The notes beneath the pieces are model-generated. The model was not told the DNA's origin, did not search any database, and was given only the letters and a program-made list of their open reading frames with translations. The translations under genes were made by a program, and so were the position numbers. From contig CADBKF010000007.1 of NCBI GenBank assembly GCA_902795195.1, positions 1 through 64,000 of the forward strand: a DNA stretch of 64,000 bases. Direction: 5' to 3'. Source of the DNA: Oscillospiraceae bacterium (GTDB taxonomy: Bacteria; Bacillota; Clostridia; Oscillospirales; Oscillospiraceae). This document shows, piece after piece, positions 16,684 through 25,166 of the stretch; positions within the stretch are counted from its first letter, which is position 1, and the number at the start of each line of letters is the position of its first letter.

Positions 16684-16721
16684 CAGTCTGCGCCGAAATT
16701 CCATATTTTTTTCCGCTTTTC

Positions 16722-16750
16722 TTGCAACTGCCGGCGGCGCGTGGTATAAT
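16722..16750 (+). promoter_or_regulatory. Promoter of the dihydropyrimidinase gene
   Basis: -35 TTGCAA (16722-16727), 17-bp spacer, -10 TATAAT (16745-16750), 31 bp before the ATG. Confidence 0.75.
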
Positions 16751-16781
16751 ATGGGCAGAAAAGCGGAAGGAGGCTGTTTCG

Positions 16782-18155
16782 ATGAAAACGCTTTTGAAAA
16801 ACGGTACGATTGTCAACGCATCCGGCTCCCGCAGGGCGGACGTGCTGATCTGCGGTGAAAAAATCAAAGTGATCGGCGAGCATCTGGAATCCGAAAACGC
16901 AAACATCGTCGACTGCACCGGCAAGCTGCTCTTCCCGGGCTTCATCGACGCGCACACGCACTTTGACCTCGACGTGTGCAACACCACCACGGCGGACGAC
17001 TTCTACACCGGCGGCCGGGCGGCCTTGAAGGGCGGCACGACCATGGTCATCGACTTCGCCTGCCCCAACAAGGGCGAGAGCCTGCAGTACGGCCTCGACC
17101 TCTGGCACAAGAAGGCCGACGGCAGGACCGCCTGCGACTACAGCTTCCACATGACCATCGACGACTGGAACGAGAGCATCCGGGCCGAGATCCCGAAGAT
17201 GTTCGAGCAGGGCGTCACCTCATTTAAAATGTATCTGACCTATCCCGCCATGATGATCGGCGACGGCGAGATGTTCCAGGCGCTGCAGGAGCTCAGAAAG
17301 TACGGCGGCATCACCGGCGTGCACTGCGAGAACGCCGGCGTCATCGACGCGCTGATCGCCGAGCACAAGGCCGCGGGCAAGCTGGGCCCGGAGAACCATC
17401 CCAGGTGCCGGCCGGACGTGCTCGAGGCCGAGGCGGTTGGCAGGCTCCTCAAGATGGCCTGCGTGGCGGACGTGCCCGTGGTCATTGTGCACCTGACCTG
17501 CGACGCCTCCCTCAAGGAGGTCGAGGCTGCCCGAGCCCGCGGCCAGAGAGTCTATGTCGAGACCTGCCCGCAGTACCTGCTGCTCGACGAGCGCCGCTAC
17601 AGCTTGCCGGACTTTGAGGGCGCAAAGTATGTCTGCGCCCCGCCGCTGCGCACGCCCTATGACCAGGCCCGGCTCTGGAAGGCCCTGCGCGACGGCGAGA
17701 TCGACACGATCTCCACCGACCACTGCTCCTTCACCCTGAAGCAGAAGGACGCCGGGCGGGACGACTTCACGAAGATCCCCGGCGGCGTGCCCGGTGTGGA
17801 GACGAGAGGCGAGCTCATCTACACCTACGGCGTGGCCGAGGGCCGCATCACCAAGGAGCAGATGGCAAAGTACCTCTCGGAAAACCCGGCGAAGCTCTAC
17901 GGCGCCTACCCCCGCAAAGGCGCGATCCTGGAGGGCAGCGACGCCGACATCGTGATCTACAACCCGGAAGGGGAGAAGACCGTCCGCGCGAAGGACCTGA
18001 TCGCGAACGTGGACTACAACCCCTACGAGGGCTTCCGCATCGCCGGCGGCATCGAGCAGGTCTATCTGCGCGGCCGTCTGGCCGTGGAAAACGGCCGGGT
18101 TCTCGAGGACAAGGGCGGCGTATTCATCCCGCGCGGCCTTTCGGACCTCAAATGA
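16782..18155 (+). CDS. hydA: Dihydropyrimidinase / D-hydantoinase
   Basis: Zinc-dependent cyclic amidohydrolase of reductive pyrimidine (or hydantoin) degradation. The 457-residue protein has the metal motif DAHTHFD (His58, His60) and the carboxylatable lysine in TSFKMYLTYP (Lys149). Zinc histidines lie in HCENA and VHLTC, and the catalytic Asp in STDHCSF. SD AAGGAGG precedes the ATG. No dihydropyrimidine dehydrogenase gene is adjacent, although the oxidoreductase at 20417-23200 has a related N-domain. Confidence 0.93.
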   Translation: MKTLLKNGTIVNASGSRRADVLICGEKIKVIGEHLESENANIVDCTGKLLFPGFIDAHTHFDLDVCNTTTADDFYTGGRAALKGGTTMVIDFACPNKGESLQYGLDLWHKKADGRTACDYSFHMTIDDWNESIRAEIPKMFEQGVTSFKMYLTYPAMMIGDGEMFQALQELRKYGGITGVHCENAGVIDALIAEHKAAGKLGPENHPRCRPDVLEAEAVGRLLKMACVADVPVVIVHLTCDASLKEVEAARARGQRVYVETCPQYLLLDERRYSLPDFEGAKYVCAPPLRTPYDQARLWKALRDGEIDTISTDHCSFTLKQKDAGRDDFTKIPGGVPGVETRGELIYTYGVAEGRITKEQMAKYLSENPAKLYGAYPRKGAILEGSDADIVIYNPEGEKTVRAKDLIANVDYNPYEGFRIAGGIEQVYLRGRLAVENGRVLEDKGGVFIPRGLSDLK

Positions 18156-18184
18156 TTGACATTTCGCCGAATGCATAGTATAAT
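18156..18184 (+). promoter_or_regulatory. Consensus sigma-A promoter of the dCMP deaminase gene
   Basis: Perfect TTGACA (18156-18161), 17-bp spacer, perfect TATAAT (18179-18184). It starts immediately after the stop of the dihydropyrimidinase gene. Confidence 0.92.
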
Positions 18185-18215
18185 GAGGAAAATATGACCT
18201 TCGGGAGGGCGAATT

Positions 18216-18710
18216 ATGAGCCGGATCGACAAGGAAAACTATTATCTCGACATCGCGCAGACGGTGGCCGAGCGCTCCACCTGCGCGCGCAAGCGCTACG
18301 GCGCGCTGATCGTGCGCAACGACGAGATCGTCTCCACGGGCTACAACGGCGCCCCCAGAGGCCGGGCCAACTGCATCGACCTCGGCTACTGTATCCGCAA
18401 CAAGCTCAACATTCCCTCCGGCGAGCGCTACGAGCTCTGCCGCAGCGTCCACGCGGAGATGAACGCGATCATCTCGGCCTCGCGCAGCGAGTGCATCGGC
18501 GGCACGCTGTATCTGGCCGGCTTTGAGGCCACCACCGGCGACTATGTCAAGAACATCCGTCCCTGCTCCATGTGCTCCCGCGTGATCATCAACGCCGGTA
18601 TCAAGAAGATCGTCATGCGCACCAGCGCCGACACCTACGAGACCATGAACGTCCAGGAGATGGTCTTCAACGACGACACCATCATCGACCCCTCGAAGTA
18701 CGATTATTAA
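18216..18710 (+). CDS. Deoxycytidylate (dCMP) deaminase family protein
   Basis: Zinc-dependent deamination of dCMP to dUMP, feeding thymidylate synthesis. The 164-residue protein has the HAE motif (79-81, catalytic Glu80) and the PCSMC zinc motif (116-120), plus the dCMP-type TGYNGAPRG loop (41-49). ComEB-like. SD GGGAGG lies before the ATG and a consensus promoter directly upstream. A terminator follows. Confidence 0.93.
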   Translation: MSRIDKENYYLDIAQTVAERSTCARKRYGALIVRNDEIVSTGYNGAPRGRANCIDLGYCIRNKLNIPSGERYELCRSVHAEMNAIISASRSECIGGTLYLAGFEATTGDYVKNIRPCSMCSRVIINAGIKKIVMRTSADTYETMNVQEMVFNDDTIIDPSKYDY

Positions 18711-18719
18711 GTGTTTATA

Positions 18720-18761
18720 AAATCCCCGCTTCCGGAATGGCCGGAAGCGGGGATTTCTTTT
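18720..18761 (+). terminator. Terminator of the dCMP deaminase gene
   Basis: A 15-16 bp GC-rich stem (AAATCCCCGCTTCCGG with its complement) around 18720-18756, then a T-rich tract. It also separates the convergent PfkB kinase gene. Confidence 0.85.
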
Positions 18762-18767
18762 GCTTGC

Positions 18768-19700
18768 TCAGTCCTCCACGTCGATGTCGAGGCCCAGCTC
18801 CCGGGGGAGGAAGCGGGGGCAGACGTTTTCCATGGTCATAATGACCGCCGCAGCCAGATAGGCGCCGATCTCGCAGGCTTCGGGCAGGCTCTTGCCATAG
18901 GTCAGGCCGGCAAAGGCGCCCGCGCAGAAGGCGTCGCCTGCGCCGGTCGTGTCGCGCACGGTGACATTTCTGGCCGGGCAGAAGCCGCTCCGGCCGTGCA
19001 TATCGGCGTAGACCGCGCCGTCGCCGCCCAGCGTGACGATCATGCCGGGGATCTCCGCGCGCACCACCTTGTTGCACAGGATCTCCTGCAGCTCGGGGAT
19101 GCTCTTGTCGCTGTAGTCGTCGGAGAAGAGGATGCCGAACTCCTGGCGGTTGCAGATGAAGCAGGCCGTGTCCTGCAGAAAGTCGCGGCGCTGCACGGCG
19201 ATGCTCATGTTGGCCACCACCGTGTAGATCGGCTTGTCATACTTCTTTGCGAGCTTGAAGCACTTTTTGACGATATCCTTGTCCATGTCGATCTCGATGA
19301 CGATGCTGTCGGCGTTGGCAAAGATCTCGTCGCCCTGCTCGTCGAGGATCTCCATGAGCGGGCTCAGATCCGGCCGCTGGGAGATCGAGGCGTACGCGTC
19401 GCCGGTGTGGTCGAACACGGCCAGCCACGTGCCCATGCCGTGCGGCACCTGGCGGATGTAATCGGTGTTGACCTTGTGGCTGCGGAGCTTTTTCAGGACG
19501 GCGTCGCCGGCGGCGTTGTCGTCCACCAGGCTGACGTAGGTGGGCCGCAGCTCCACGTTGGCGATGTCCTCCACCACGTTGCGGCTCACGCCGCCGTGGA
19601 TCTCCTCAATGTGGCCGACATTCCGGCCGCGGGGGATGAAAACTTCATCCGGAAAGCCCTTGATATCGACGAACACCGCGCCGATGACAACAATTCCCAC
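18768..19700 (-). CDS. PfkB-family carbohydrate/nucleoside kinase
   Basis: A 310-residue ribokinase-family kinase. N-terminal VIGAVFVDIKGFP, a GGVSRNVVEDIANV substrate-binding helix (about 36-49) and DTTGAGDAF with catalytic Asp (about 255-263). Substrate not deducible. The gene starts with GTG (19700-19698) preceded by AAGGAGG; no nearer ATG fits. It stands alone, convergent with the dCMP deaminase gene. Confidence 0.85.
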   Translation of the reverse strand: MGIVVIGAVFVDIKGFPDEVFIPRGRNVGHIEEIHGGVSRNVVEDIANVELRPTYVSLVDDNAAGDAVLKKLRSHKVNTDYIRQVPHGMGTWLAVFDHTGDAYASISQRPDLSPLMEILDEQGDEIFANADSIVIEIDMDKDIVKKCFKLAKKYDKPIYTVVANMSIAVQRRDFLQDTACFICNRQEFGILFSDDYSDKSIPELQEILCNKVVRAEIPGMIVTLGGDGAVYADMHGRSGFCPARNVTVRDTTGAGDAFCAGAFAGLTYGKSLPEACEIGAYLAAAVIMTMENVCPRFLPRELGLDIDVED

Positions 19701-19787
19701 TTGCTTGCCCTCCTTGTTTCAAAGAAATTCTGTACCTGTTTTGTCGCCACAGCAGTTGGAAAATGCAGAACAGCCGAAGACCATACT

Positions 19788-19918
19788 GTAGGGACGGCGC
19801 TTCGCCGTCCGCGCATCCGAAGGATGCATGTTCCGCAGGAAAATCGGCACAGGATTATCGTTTACTGTACGCAAACGATGTGCGCTTCGCGCACCGGACG
19901 AGCAATGCTCGTCCCTAC
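19788..19918. repeat. 131-bp GTAG...CTAC multi-hairpin element (type D, copy 1)
   Basis: Starts GTAGGGACGGCG and ends CGTCCCTAC. Successive self-complementary blocks: GGACGGCG-CTT-CGCCGTCC, GCATCC-GAA-GGATGC, CGTTT...AAACG, GTGCG-CTT-CGCAC and GGACGAGC-AAT-GCTCGTCC. The right end matches the right half of the RAYT-associated units at 26878-27979. An inverted copy of the same length lies at 63521-63651. The sequence after it (19948-19985, CTTTCCGCTTTCCACTG) resembles the arm repeats at 59416-59467. Confidence 0.85.
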
Positions 19919-19986
19919 GTTTCCTGTCGAGCTGCACGCCGGAAAGCCGGAACTTTCCGCTTTCCACTGTCAACTGTCCACTTCGA

Positions 19987-20382
19987 TCAGTTCAGCGTGT
20001 CAAATTCTGCGCTGATCTCGCCCTCCTGGTCGTCCTCGCCCTCGGCCTCGATCTCTTTGATGATACACTCGTTGCCGGTGAGCAGCCAGGTCTGGTCGCT
20101 TTGGCAGTAGGGGCACTGCCGGCCGTATTTCACGGTCTCATAGGTCTTTTTGCAGCTGTCGCACCAGGTGACGGCCGGCAGCGTCTCGAGCCGCAGCTCG
20201 GACTCGGCCAGCACCGGGTGGCGCACCTTGAAGTAGTTCCAGCAGTCGACAAACAGGCCGGTCATGATGCCGGAGACCTCGCCCACCTGGAGCGTCACGC
20301 TGCCGATTTTTTTCAGGCGCTGCTCCCTGGCCGTGTCCTCGAGGGACTTGGCCAGGTGCAGCACGATTCCCATTTCGTGCAT
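19987..20382 (-). CDS. hypA: Hydrogenase/urease nickel insertion protein HypA
   Basis: Nickel metallochaperone for [NiFe] enzymes. The 131-residue protein starts MHEM (N-terminal His2 is the nickel ligand) and carries a zinc site built from CDSC and CPYC (about residues 74-95). Length is slightly above the usual 115-120 because of an acidic C-terminal tail. No hypB or hydrogenase subunits are nearby; it follows the Fe-S/FAD oxidoreductase gene by 34 bp on the same strand, so the two may be co-transcribed. Confidence 0.88.
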   Translation of the reverse strand: MHEMGIVLHLAKSLEDTAREQRLKKIGSVTLQVGEVSGIMTGLFVDCWNYFKVRHPVLAESELRLETLPAVTWCDSCKKTYETVKYGRQCPYCQSDQTWLLTGNECIIKEIEAEGEDDQEGEISAEFDTLN

Positions 20383-20416
20383 AATTCGTTCCGATCCTGA
20401 GAATGCTTTCTGCAGA

Positions 20417-23200
20417 TTACTTTTTGCCGAAGAGGATCTTCGCCTCGCGCTTGGCGGCGTACTTGGCGACCACGCCCATCTTGTCCTCGCAGCGGACCAT
20501 GTTGGATGCGTCAGGCAGATCGCGGGTCAGGTGGATGGCGTCAAACTCGCAGCGCGTGGTGCAGAGGCCGCAGCCGATGCAGCGGTTGATGTCCACGATG
20601 GAGGCGCCGCAGCCCAGGCAGCGGTTGGCCTCGGCCTTGACCTGCTCCTCGGTGAAGGTCAGGCGCACGTCGCCGAAGGTGTCGCGCGCGTTGCCGGGCT
20701 TCTTGCCGGGAACCTGGCGCTTGGCCACGTCGAAGCCGGCGGGGTCAATGAGGATGTTGTTCTTGTCGAGCTCCTTGAACTCGCGCTTGTCGCGGGCAAT
20801 GGTCTGGCTCTGGCCGGGGTGCACGTAGCGGTGCATGGACTCGCAGCCCTTCTTGCCCTCGGCGATGGCGTCGATCGCGAAGCGGGCGCCGCCGGCGATG
20901 TCGCCGCCGACAAAGATGCCCGGCTCGCCGGTCTCAAAGGTGACCGGATCGTAAACCACGGTGCCGTTGCGCTTGAGCTCGACCTTGGTGTTCTGCAGCA
21001 GATCGCCCCAGAGCGCGGACTGGCCGATGGCCTCGAGCACATTCTCGCAGGGGATCGTGATGGTGTCCTGCTCGTCGTATTCCGGGCTGAAGCGGTGCTG
21101 CTCGTCGTAGACGCGGGTGCAGCGCTTGAAGACGATGCCGGTGACCTTGCCGTCCTCGGTGAGGATCTCCTTGGGGCCCCAGCCGTTCATGACCTCGATG
21201 CCCTCCTCCCGGGCCTCTTCCACCTCGTCCCTGGCAGCGGGCATCTCGGCCTCGCTCTCCAGGCAGAGCATGGTGATCTTGCCGGAAGTGGTTCTGGCCG
21301 CGGCTCTTGCCACGTCGACGGCCACGTTGCCGCCGCCCACCACGACCACGTCGCCGGGCAGCTTCACGGTCTCGTCGAGATGGACGCGCTTGAGGAAGTC
21401 CACGCCGGACTCCACGCCCTCGGCGTCCTCGCCGGGCACGCCGGTCTTCCGGCCGCCCTGCAGGCCGATGGCCAGGTAGAAGGCCTTGTAGCCCAGGGCC
21501 TTGAGCGCGGACAGGGTGATGTCCTTGCCGACCTCGATGCCGCAGCGGAACTCCACGCCCATCTGGCGCAGCACGTCGATCTCGGCCTCGAGCACGTCCT
21601 TTTCCAGGCGGAAGTTGGGGATGCCGTGCATCAGCATGCCGCCGGGACGGGCTTCCTTTTCAAAGACGGTGACGTCGTAGCCGCGGGTGCGCAGATAGTA
21701 GGCGCAGCTCAGGCCCGCGGGGCCGGCGCCGATGATCGCCATCTTGTAATCCGGGCCCCACATGCCGCCGTCGTCCTTCTCGCAGATGGGGATGTAGCGC
21801 TGCTCCTGCTTGAGCTCGAGCGCGGAGACGAACTTCTTGACCTCGTCGATCGCCAGGGGCTGATCGATGGTGCCGCGGGTACAGGCGTCCTCGCAGCGGC
21901 GGTTGCAGACCGCGCCGCAGACCGCAGGCAGGGGATTGTCCTGCTTGATGAGCTTGAGCGCATCCAGGTAGCGGCCCTCCTTGGCCATCTTGAGGTAGCC
22001 CTGTACGGCGATGTGCGCCGGGCATGCGGTCTTGCAGGGGGCCGTGCCGGTGTCATAGCAGTTGATCTTGGCGTCCTCGCGGTAGTTGACGTTCCAGTTG
22101 TCGGCGGTCCACTTTTTGGCGTCGGGCAGAACCGTCAGCGGGTATTCGATCTCGCCCTGCTTGGTGCAGAGCTTCTGGCCGAGCTTGGCCGCGCCAACCG
22201 GGCAGACCTCCACACACTTGCCGCAGGCCACGCAGTTTTCCTTCTGCACGTGGGCGCGGTAGGCCGAGCGGGACATATTCGGGGTGTTGTAGAGCTGGCT
22301 GGTGCGCAGCGCGTTGCACACGCCGGGCGCGCAGTTGCAGATGGCGACGATCTTGTCCTCGCCGTCGATGTTGGTGATCTGGTGGACAAAGCCGTGGCGC
22401 TCGGCGCGCTCGAGGATCTCCAGGGCCTCCTCGTAGCTGATGTAGCGGCCCATGCCGCGGTCGACGCAGTATTCCGCCATGTCGCCCACGCCCATGCAGA
22501 ATTCGCCGTTGATCTCGCCCGAGCCCTCGCCGCGCATGGTCTGCTGCTTGCGGCAGGTGCACTGGCCGACGGAGTACTTGTCATACTTGCTCAGCCAGTG
22601 GGAGATGTGCTCCACGCTGGCGGACTGACTTTCGGCCTCGATGGCCTTTTCCACGGGGATGACGTGCATGCCGACGCCGGCGCCGCCCAGGGGGATCATG
22701 GGGGTGACGTTTTCCAGCGGCATCTGGGTCATCAGATTGAAGAAGGTGGCAAGCTCCGGATGCTGCGCGGTGAGCTCGTCGTTCATCATCATGAACTCGG
22801 CAGAGCCGGGGACGAAGATGGGAACGTTGTAGACCTTGCTCTTGTCGGGGCTTTCGCGGGTCATTTCGATCACGCCGACCCAGACCAGGTGGTCGATCAT
22901 CTTCTGCGTGTCCTCAACGGACATCTTGTTCATCTTGGCCAGCTGCTCAACGGAGTAGGAGACGCGGGTCTTTTTGAAGTTCAGCAGGAATTGGGCTTCT
23001 TCCTTGGTGAGGACGGCGTCGAGCGCCCAGTATTCGGGGTCGTCGGTCCGCATCGTGCGGGAATATTTGACCAGATAGCGGTCGGTGATCATGGTACCGA
23101 GCTTGAGGATGAGCTTTTCCTTTTCTTTGTCGGGTGCAACGTAATTCGGGGCCTGCTTAAAGTCCCGTTCGTTCACCATACGGTTTTTTTGATCCTTCAT
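20417..23200 (-). CDS. FAD/NAD(P)-dependent iron-sulfur oxidoreductase, GltD-like with ferredoxin domains
   Basis: A 927-residue cytoplasmic flavoprotein. N-terminal helical/winged region (about 1-130), a Cys-rich segment and a 4Fe-4S motif CVACGKCVEVCPVG in the middle third. Then a dihydropyrimidine-dehydrogenase-like Fe-S domain (CGAVCNRRCEDACTRG), FAD loop IIGAGPAGLSC, NADPH loop VVGGGNVAVDVA, and a C-terminal ferredoxin domain with CLGCG and CIGCGLCTTRC. This resembles glutamate synthase small subunit/NfnB-type electron transfer proteins. Start at 23200 fits SD TTGGAGG. The electron partner is unknown. Confidence 0.88.
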   Translation of the reverse strand: MKDQKNRMVNERDFKQAPNYVAPDKEKEKLILKLGTMITDRYLVKYSRTMRTDDPEYWALDAVLTKEEAQFLLNFKKTRVSYSVEQLAKMNKMSVEDTQKMIDHLVWVGVIEMTRESPDKSKVYNVPIFVPGSAEFMMMNDELTAQHPELATFFNLMTQMPLENVTPMIPLGGAGVGMHVIPVEKAIEAESQSASVEHISHWLSKYDKYSVGQCTCRKQQTMRGEGSGEINGEFCMGVGDMAEYCVDRGMGRYISYEEALEILERAERHGFVHQITNIDGEDKIVAICNCAPGVCNALRTSQLYNTPNMSRSAYRAHVQKENCVACGKCVEVCPVGAAKLGQKLCTKQGEIEYPLTVLPDAKKWTADNWNVNYREDAKINCYDTGTAPCKTACPAHIAVQGYLKMAKEGRYLDALKLIKQDNPLPAVCGAVCNRRCEDACTRGTIDQPLAIDEVKKFVSALELKQEQRYIPICEKDDGGMWGPDYKMAIIGAGPAGLSCAYYLRTRGYDVTVFEKEARPGGMLMHGIPNFRLEKDVLEAEIDVLRQMGVEFRCGIEVGKDITLSALKALGYKAFYLAIGLQGGRKTGVPGEDAEGVESGVDFLKRVHLDETVKLPGDVVVVGGGNVAVDVARAAARTTSGKITMLCLESEAEMPAARDEVEEAREEGIEVMNGWGPKEILTEDGKVTGIVFKRCTRVYDEQHRFSPEYDEQDTITIPCENVLEAIGQSALWGDLLQNTKVELKRNGTVVYDPVTFETGEPGIFVGGDIAGGARFAIDAIAEGKKGCESMHRYVHPGQSQTIARDKREFKELDKNNILIDPAGFDVAKRQVPGKKPGNARDTFGDVRLTFTEEQVKAEANRCLGCGASIVDINRCIGCGLCTTRCEFDAIHLTRDLPDASNMVRCEDKMGVVAKYAAKREAKILFGKK

Positions 23201-23247
23201 AATTACCTCCAAAGCAGAAAGATTGACATGGTCTTTCCTTATTCTAC

Positions 23248-23276
23248 AGTATACCACAAACGGCACCGGAGAACAA
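23248..23276 (-). promoter_or_regulatory. Promoter of the oxidoreductase-hypA genes
   Basis: Minus strand -35 TTGTTC (23276-23271), 17-bp spacer, -10 TATACT (23253-23248). Confidence 0.65.
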
Positions 23277-23328
23277 GCGGAAATCCATAATTTTTCGGCG
23301 CAGCCCGCGGCAAAAAACGACCCGGCTA

Positions 23329-23357
23329 TTGACAAAAATCGCGGATTTTTGTATAGT
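23329..23357 (+). promoter_or_regulatory. Promoter of the polyamine locus
   Basis: -35 TTGACA (23329-23334), 17-bp spacer, -10 TATAGT (23352-23357). It lies about 310 bp upstream of the decarboxylase start, implying a long leader RNA. Confidence 0.88.
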
Positions 23358-23360
23358 ATA

Positions 23361-23670
23361 GACATACGCAAGGGAATATCCCAGAGTCAAGCGTATGTCG
23401 GACCACTTCTGCGGAAGTTAAGGCCATACGGACAGCCGGGTCCACTGCCGATCGGCGGCTTGCCGCCTTATTGAATTTTATAAGTTGGTTCATAACCAAA
23501 ACTGCGTTTACGGCGCAGGCTTGTGAAACGGTCAATAAGAGCAGATCACGTTTGGCTCTAAAATCCGCGGCCTTGTTCGGCGGCTTTTGCCGTCGTTGGA
23601 GGCGCGTCCCCGGATCATGTTTCGCAGGCTGTGTCACAGCCTGCAATTTTTTTGTATTGAGGTGCTGGCC
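23361..23670 (+). ncRNA. Structured leader RNA of the polyamine operon (unidentified cis-regulator)
   Basis: Transcribed 5' region with several perfect stems: GACATACGC/GCGTATGTC (23361-23369, 23391-23399); GGACC/GGTCC (23400-23404, 23449-23453) enclosing hairpin ACTTC/GAAGT (23405-23418); GGCGGC/GCCGCC (about 23455-23470); CTGCG/CGCAG (about 23502-23518). It ends in an intrinsic terminator (23624-23653) placed just before the decarboxylase SD. GCAGGCTTGTG at 23515-23525 nearly duplicates the terminator's 5' arm and could pair with its 3' arm. A possible 8-codon leader peptide (23395-23421) overlaps. I do not recognise a known riboswitch or T-box consensus. Confidence 0.6.
23624..23653 (+). 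terminator. Attenuator terminator before the decarboxylase gene
   Basis: GCAGGCTGTG (23624-23633) pairs with CACAGCCTGC (23635-23644), followed by AA and seven T. It lies 18 bp upstream of the start codon, between promoter and gene, so it can only act as a conditional terminator. Confidence 0.8.
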
Positions 23671-25146
23671 ATGGATGAAAACAGAGAATTTGAGCATGTC
23701 GAGGCGCTCGACCAGAATGAGGCGCCGATCTACGAGGCGCTGCAGACCTTCCGGCAGATGCGCGTGGTGCCCTTTGACGTGCCCGGCCACAAGCATGGCC
23801 GCGGCAACCCGGAAATGACCGCCTTCTTGGGTGAAAAATGTGTCTCCATCGACGTCAACTCCATGAAGCCGCTGGACAATCTCTGCCACCCCGTGTCGGT
23901 CATCCGCCGGGCGGAGGAGCTGGCGGCCGACGCCTTCGGCGCGGCGCACGCCTTTTTGATGGTCGGCGGCACGACCAGCTCCGTGCAGACCATGGTGCTG
24001 GCCACCTGCAAGCGCGGCGACAAGATCATCCTGCCGCGCAACGTCCACCGCTCGGTCATCAACGCGCTCGTGCTCTGCGGCGCGGTGCCGGTTTATGTCA
24101 ACCCCGAGGTCGACGACCGGCTGGGCATCTCCCTGGGCATGCGGCGCGACCAGGTCGCCAAGGCGATCCGGGAGCACCCCGACGCCGTGGCGGTGCTGGT
24201 GAACAACCCCACCTATTACGGCGTGTGCTCCGACCTCAAGATGATCACGGCCATGGCGCACTCGGCCGGCATGTACTGCCTGGTGGACGAGGCCCACGGC
24301 ACGCACTTTTATTTCGGCGCCGGCATGCCCACCACCGCGATGGAGGCGGGCGCGGACATGGCGGCAGTCTCCATGCACAAGTCCGGCGGCAGCCTCACGC
24401 AGTCGAGCTTCCTGCTCACCGGGCCCAACATGAACCCCGGCCACGTGCGGCAGATCATCAACCTGACGCAGACCACCTCGGGCTCCTATCTTCTCATGTC
24501 CAGCCTGGACATCAGCCGGCGCAACCTGGCCCTGCGGGGCAGGGAGGTCTTTGCCAAGGTCGTGACCATGGCCGACTACGCCCGCGAGGAGATCAACGCG
24601 ATCGGCGGCTACTACGCCTTCGGCAAGGAGCTGGTCAACGGCGACTCCATCTTTGATTTTGACCCCACCAAGCTCTCGATCCACACCAGGGACATCGGCC
24701 TTGCCGGCATCGAGGTTTATGACATTCTGCGCGACGAGTACGACATCCAGATCGAGTTCGGCGACATCGGCAACATCCTGGCGTATCTGTCCATCGGCGA
24801 CCGGCCGCAGGAGCTCGAGCGGCTGGTGTCTGCGCTCGCGGAGATCCGCCGGCGCTATCAGAAGGATCCGTCCGGCCTGCTCTCCTCCGAGTACATCGAC
24901 CCCGAGGTCGTGGCGAGCCCCCAGTATGCCTTCTACGCGCCGAAAAAATCCGTGCCCCTGCGCGAGAGCGAGGGCATGGTCTGCTCGGAATTTGTCATGT
25001 GCTATCCTCCCGGCATCCCGATCCTCGCCCCCGGCGAGCGCATCACCAAGGACATCCTGGATTATATCGAGTTCGCCAAGGAGAAAGGCTGCTCCATGAC
25101 CGGCCCGGAGGACCCGGATATCCTTCGCCTGAACGTGCTGGCCTGA
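23671..25146 (+). CDS. speA: Orn/Lys/Arg decarboxylase, probable arginine decarboxylase
   Basis: PLP-dependent decarboxylase, most likely arginine to agmatine given the downstream speE and speB. The 491-residue protein is the short form typical of B. subtilis SpeA (about 490). PLP-binding SMHKSGGSLTQSS contains the Schiff-base lysine; N-terminal FDVPGHKHGRG and LVDEAHGTH are family signatures. The start at 23671 is chosen over an in-frame upstream ATG because GAGGTG lies in SD position and the upstream stretch covers the attenuator. speE follows 20 bp later. Confidence 0.9.
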   Translation: MDENREFEHVEALDQNEAPIYEALQTFRQMRVVPFDVPGHKHGRGNPEMTAFLGEKCVSIDVNSMKPLDNLCHPVSVIRRAEELAADAFGAAHAFLMVGGTTSSVQTMVLATCKRGDKIILPRNVHRSVINALVLCGAVPVYVNPEVDDRLGISLGMRRDQVAKAIREHPDAVAVLVNNPTYYGVCSDLKMITAMAHSAGMYCLVDEAHGTHFYFGAGMPTTAMEAGADMAAVSMHKSGGSLTQSSFLLTGPNMNPGHVRQIINLTQTTSGSYLLMSSLDISRRNLALRGREVFAKVVTMADYAREEINAIGGYYAFGKELVNGDSIFDFDPTKLSIHTRDIGLAGIEVYDILRDEYDIQIEFGDIGNILAYLSIGDRPQELERLVSALAEIRRRYQKDPSGLLSSEYIDPEVVASPQYAFYAPKKSVPLRESEGMVCSEFVMCYPPGIPILAPGERITKDILDYIEFAKEKGCSMTGPEDPDILRLNVLA

Positions 25147-25166
25147 ACGCAATAGGAGATTGAACA

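Noticed and set aside
23361-23670. T-box, lysine, guanidine or NiCo riboswitch in the decarboxylase leader
   Set aside because: I looked for T-box TGGNACCGCG, lysine-element, ykkC and NiCo core words. Only fragments (GGAGGCGCGTCCC, CAGCCGGG) are present and not in the right context, so the leader is reported as unidentified.
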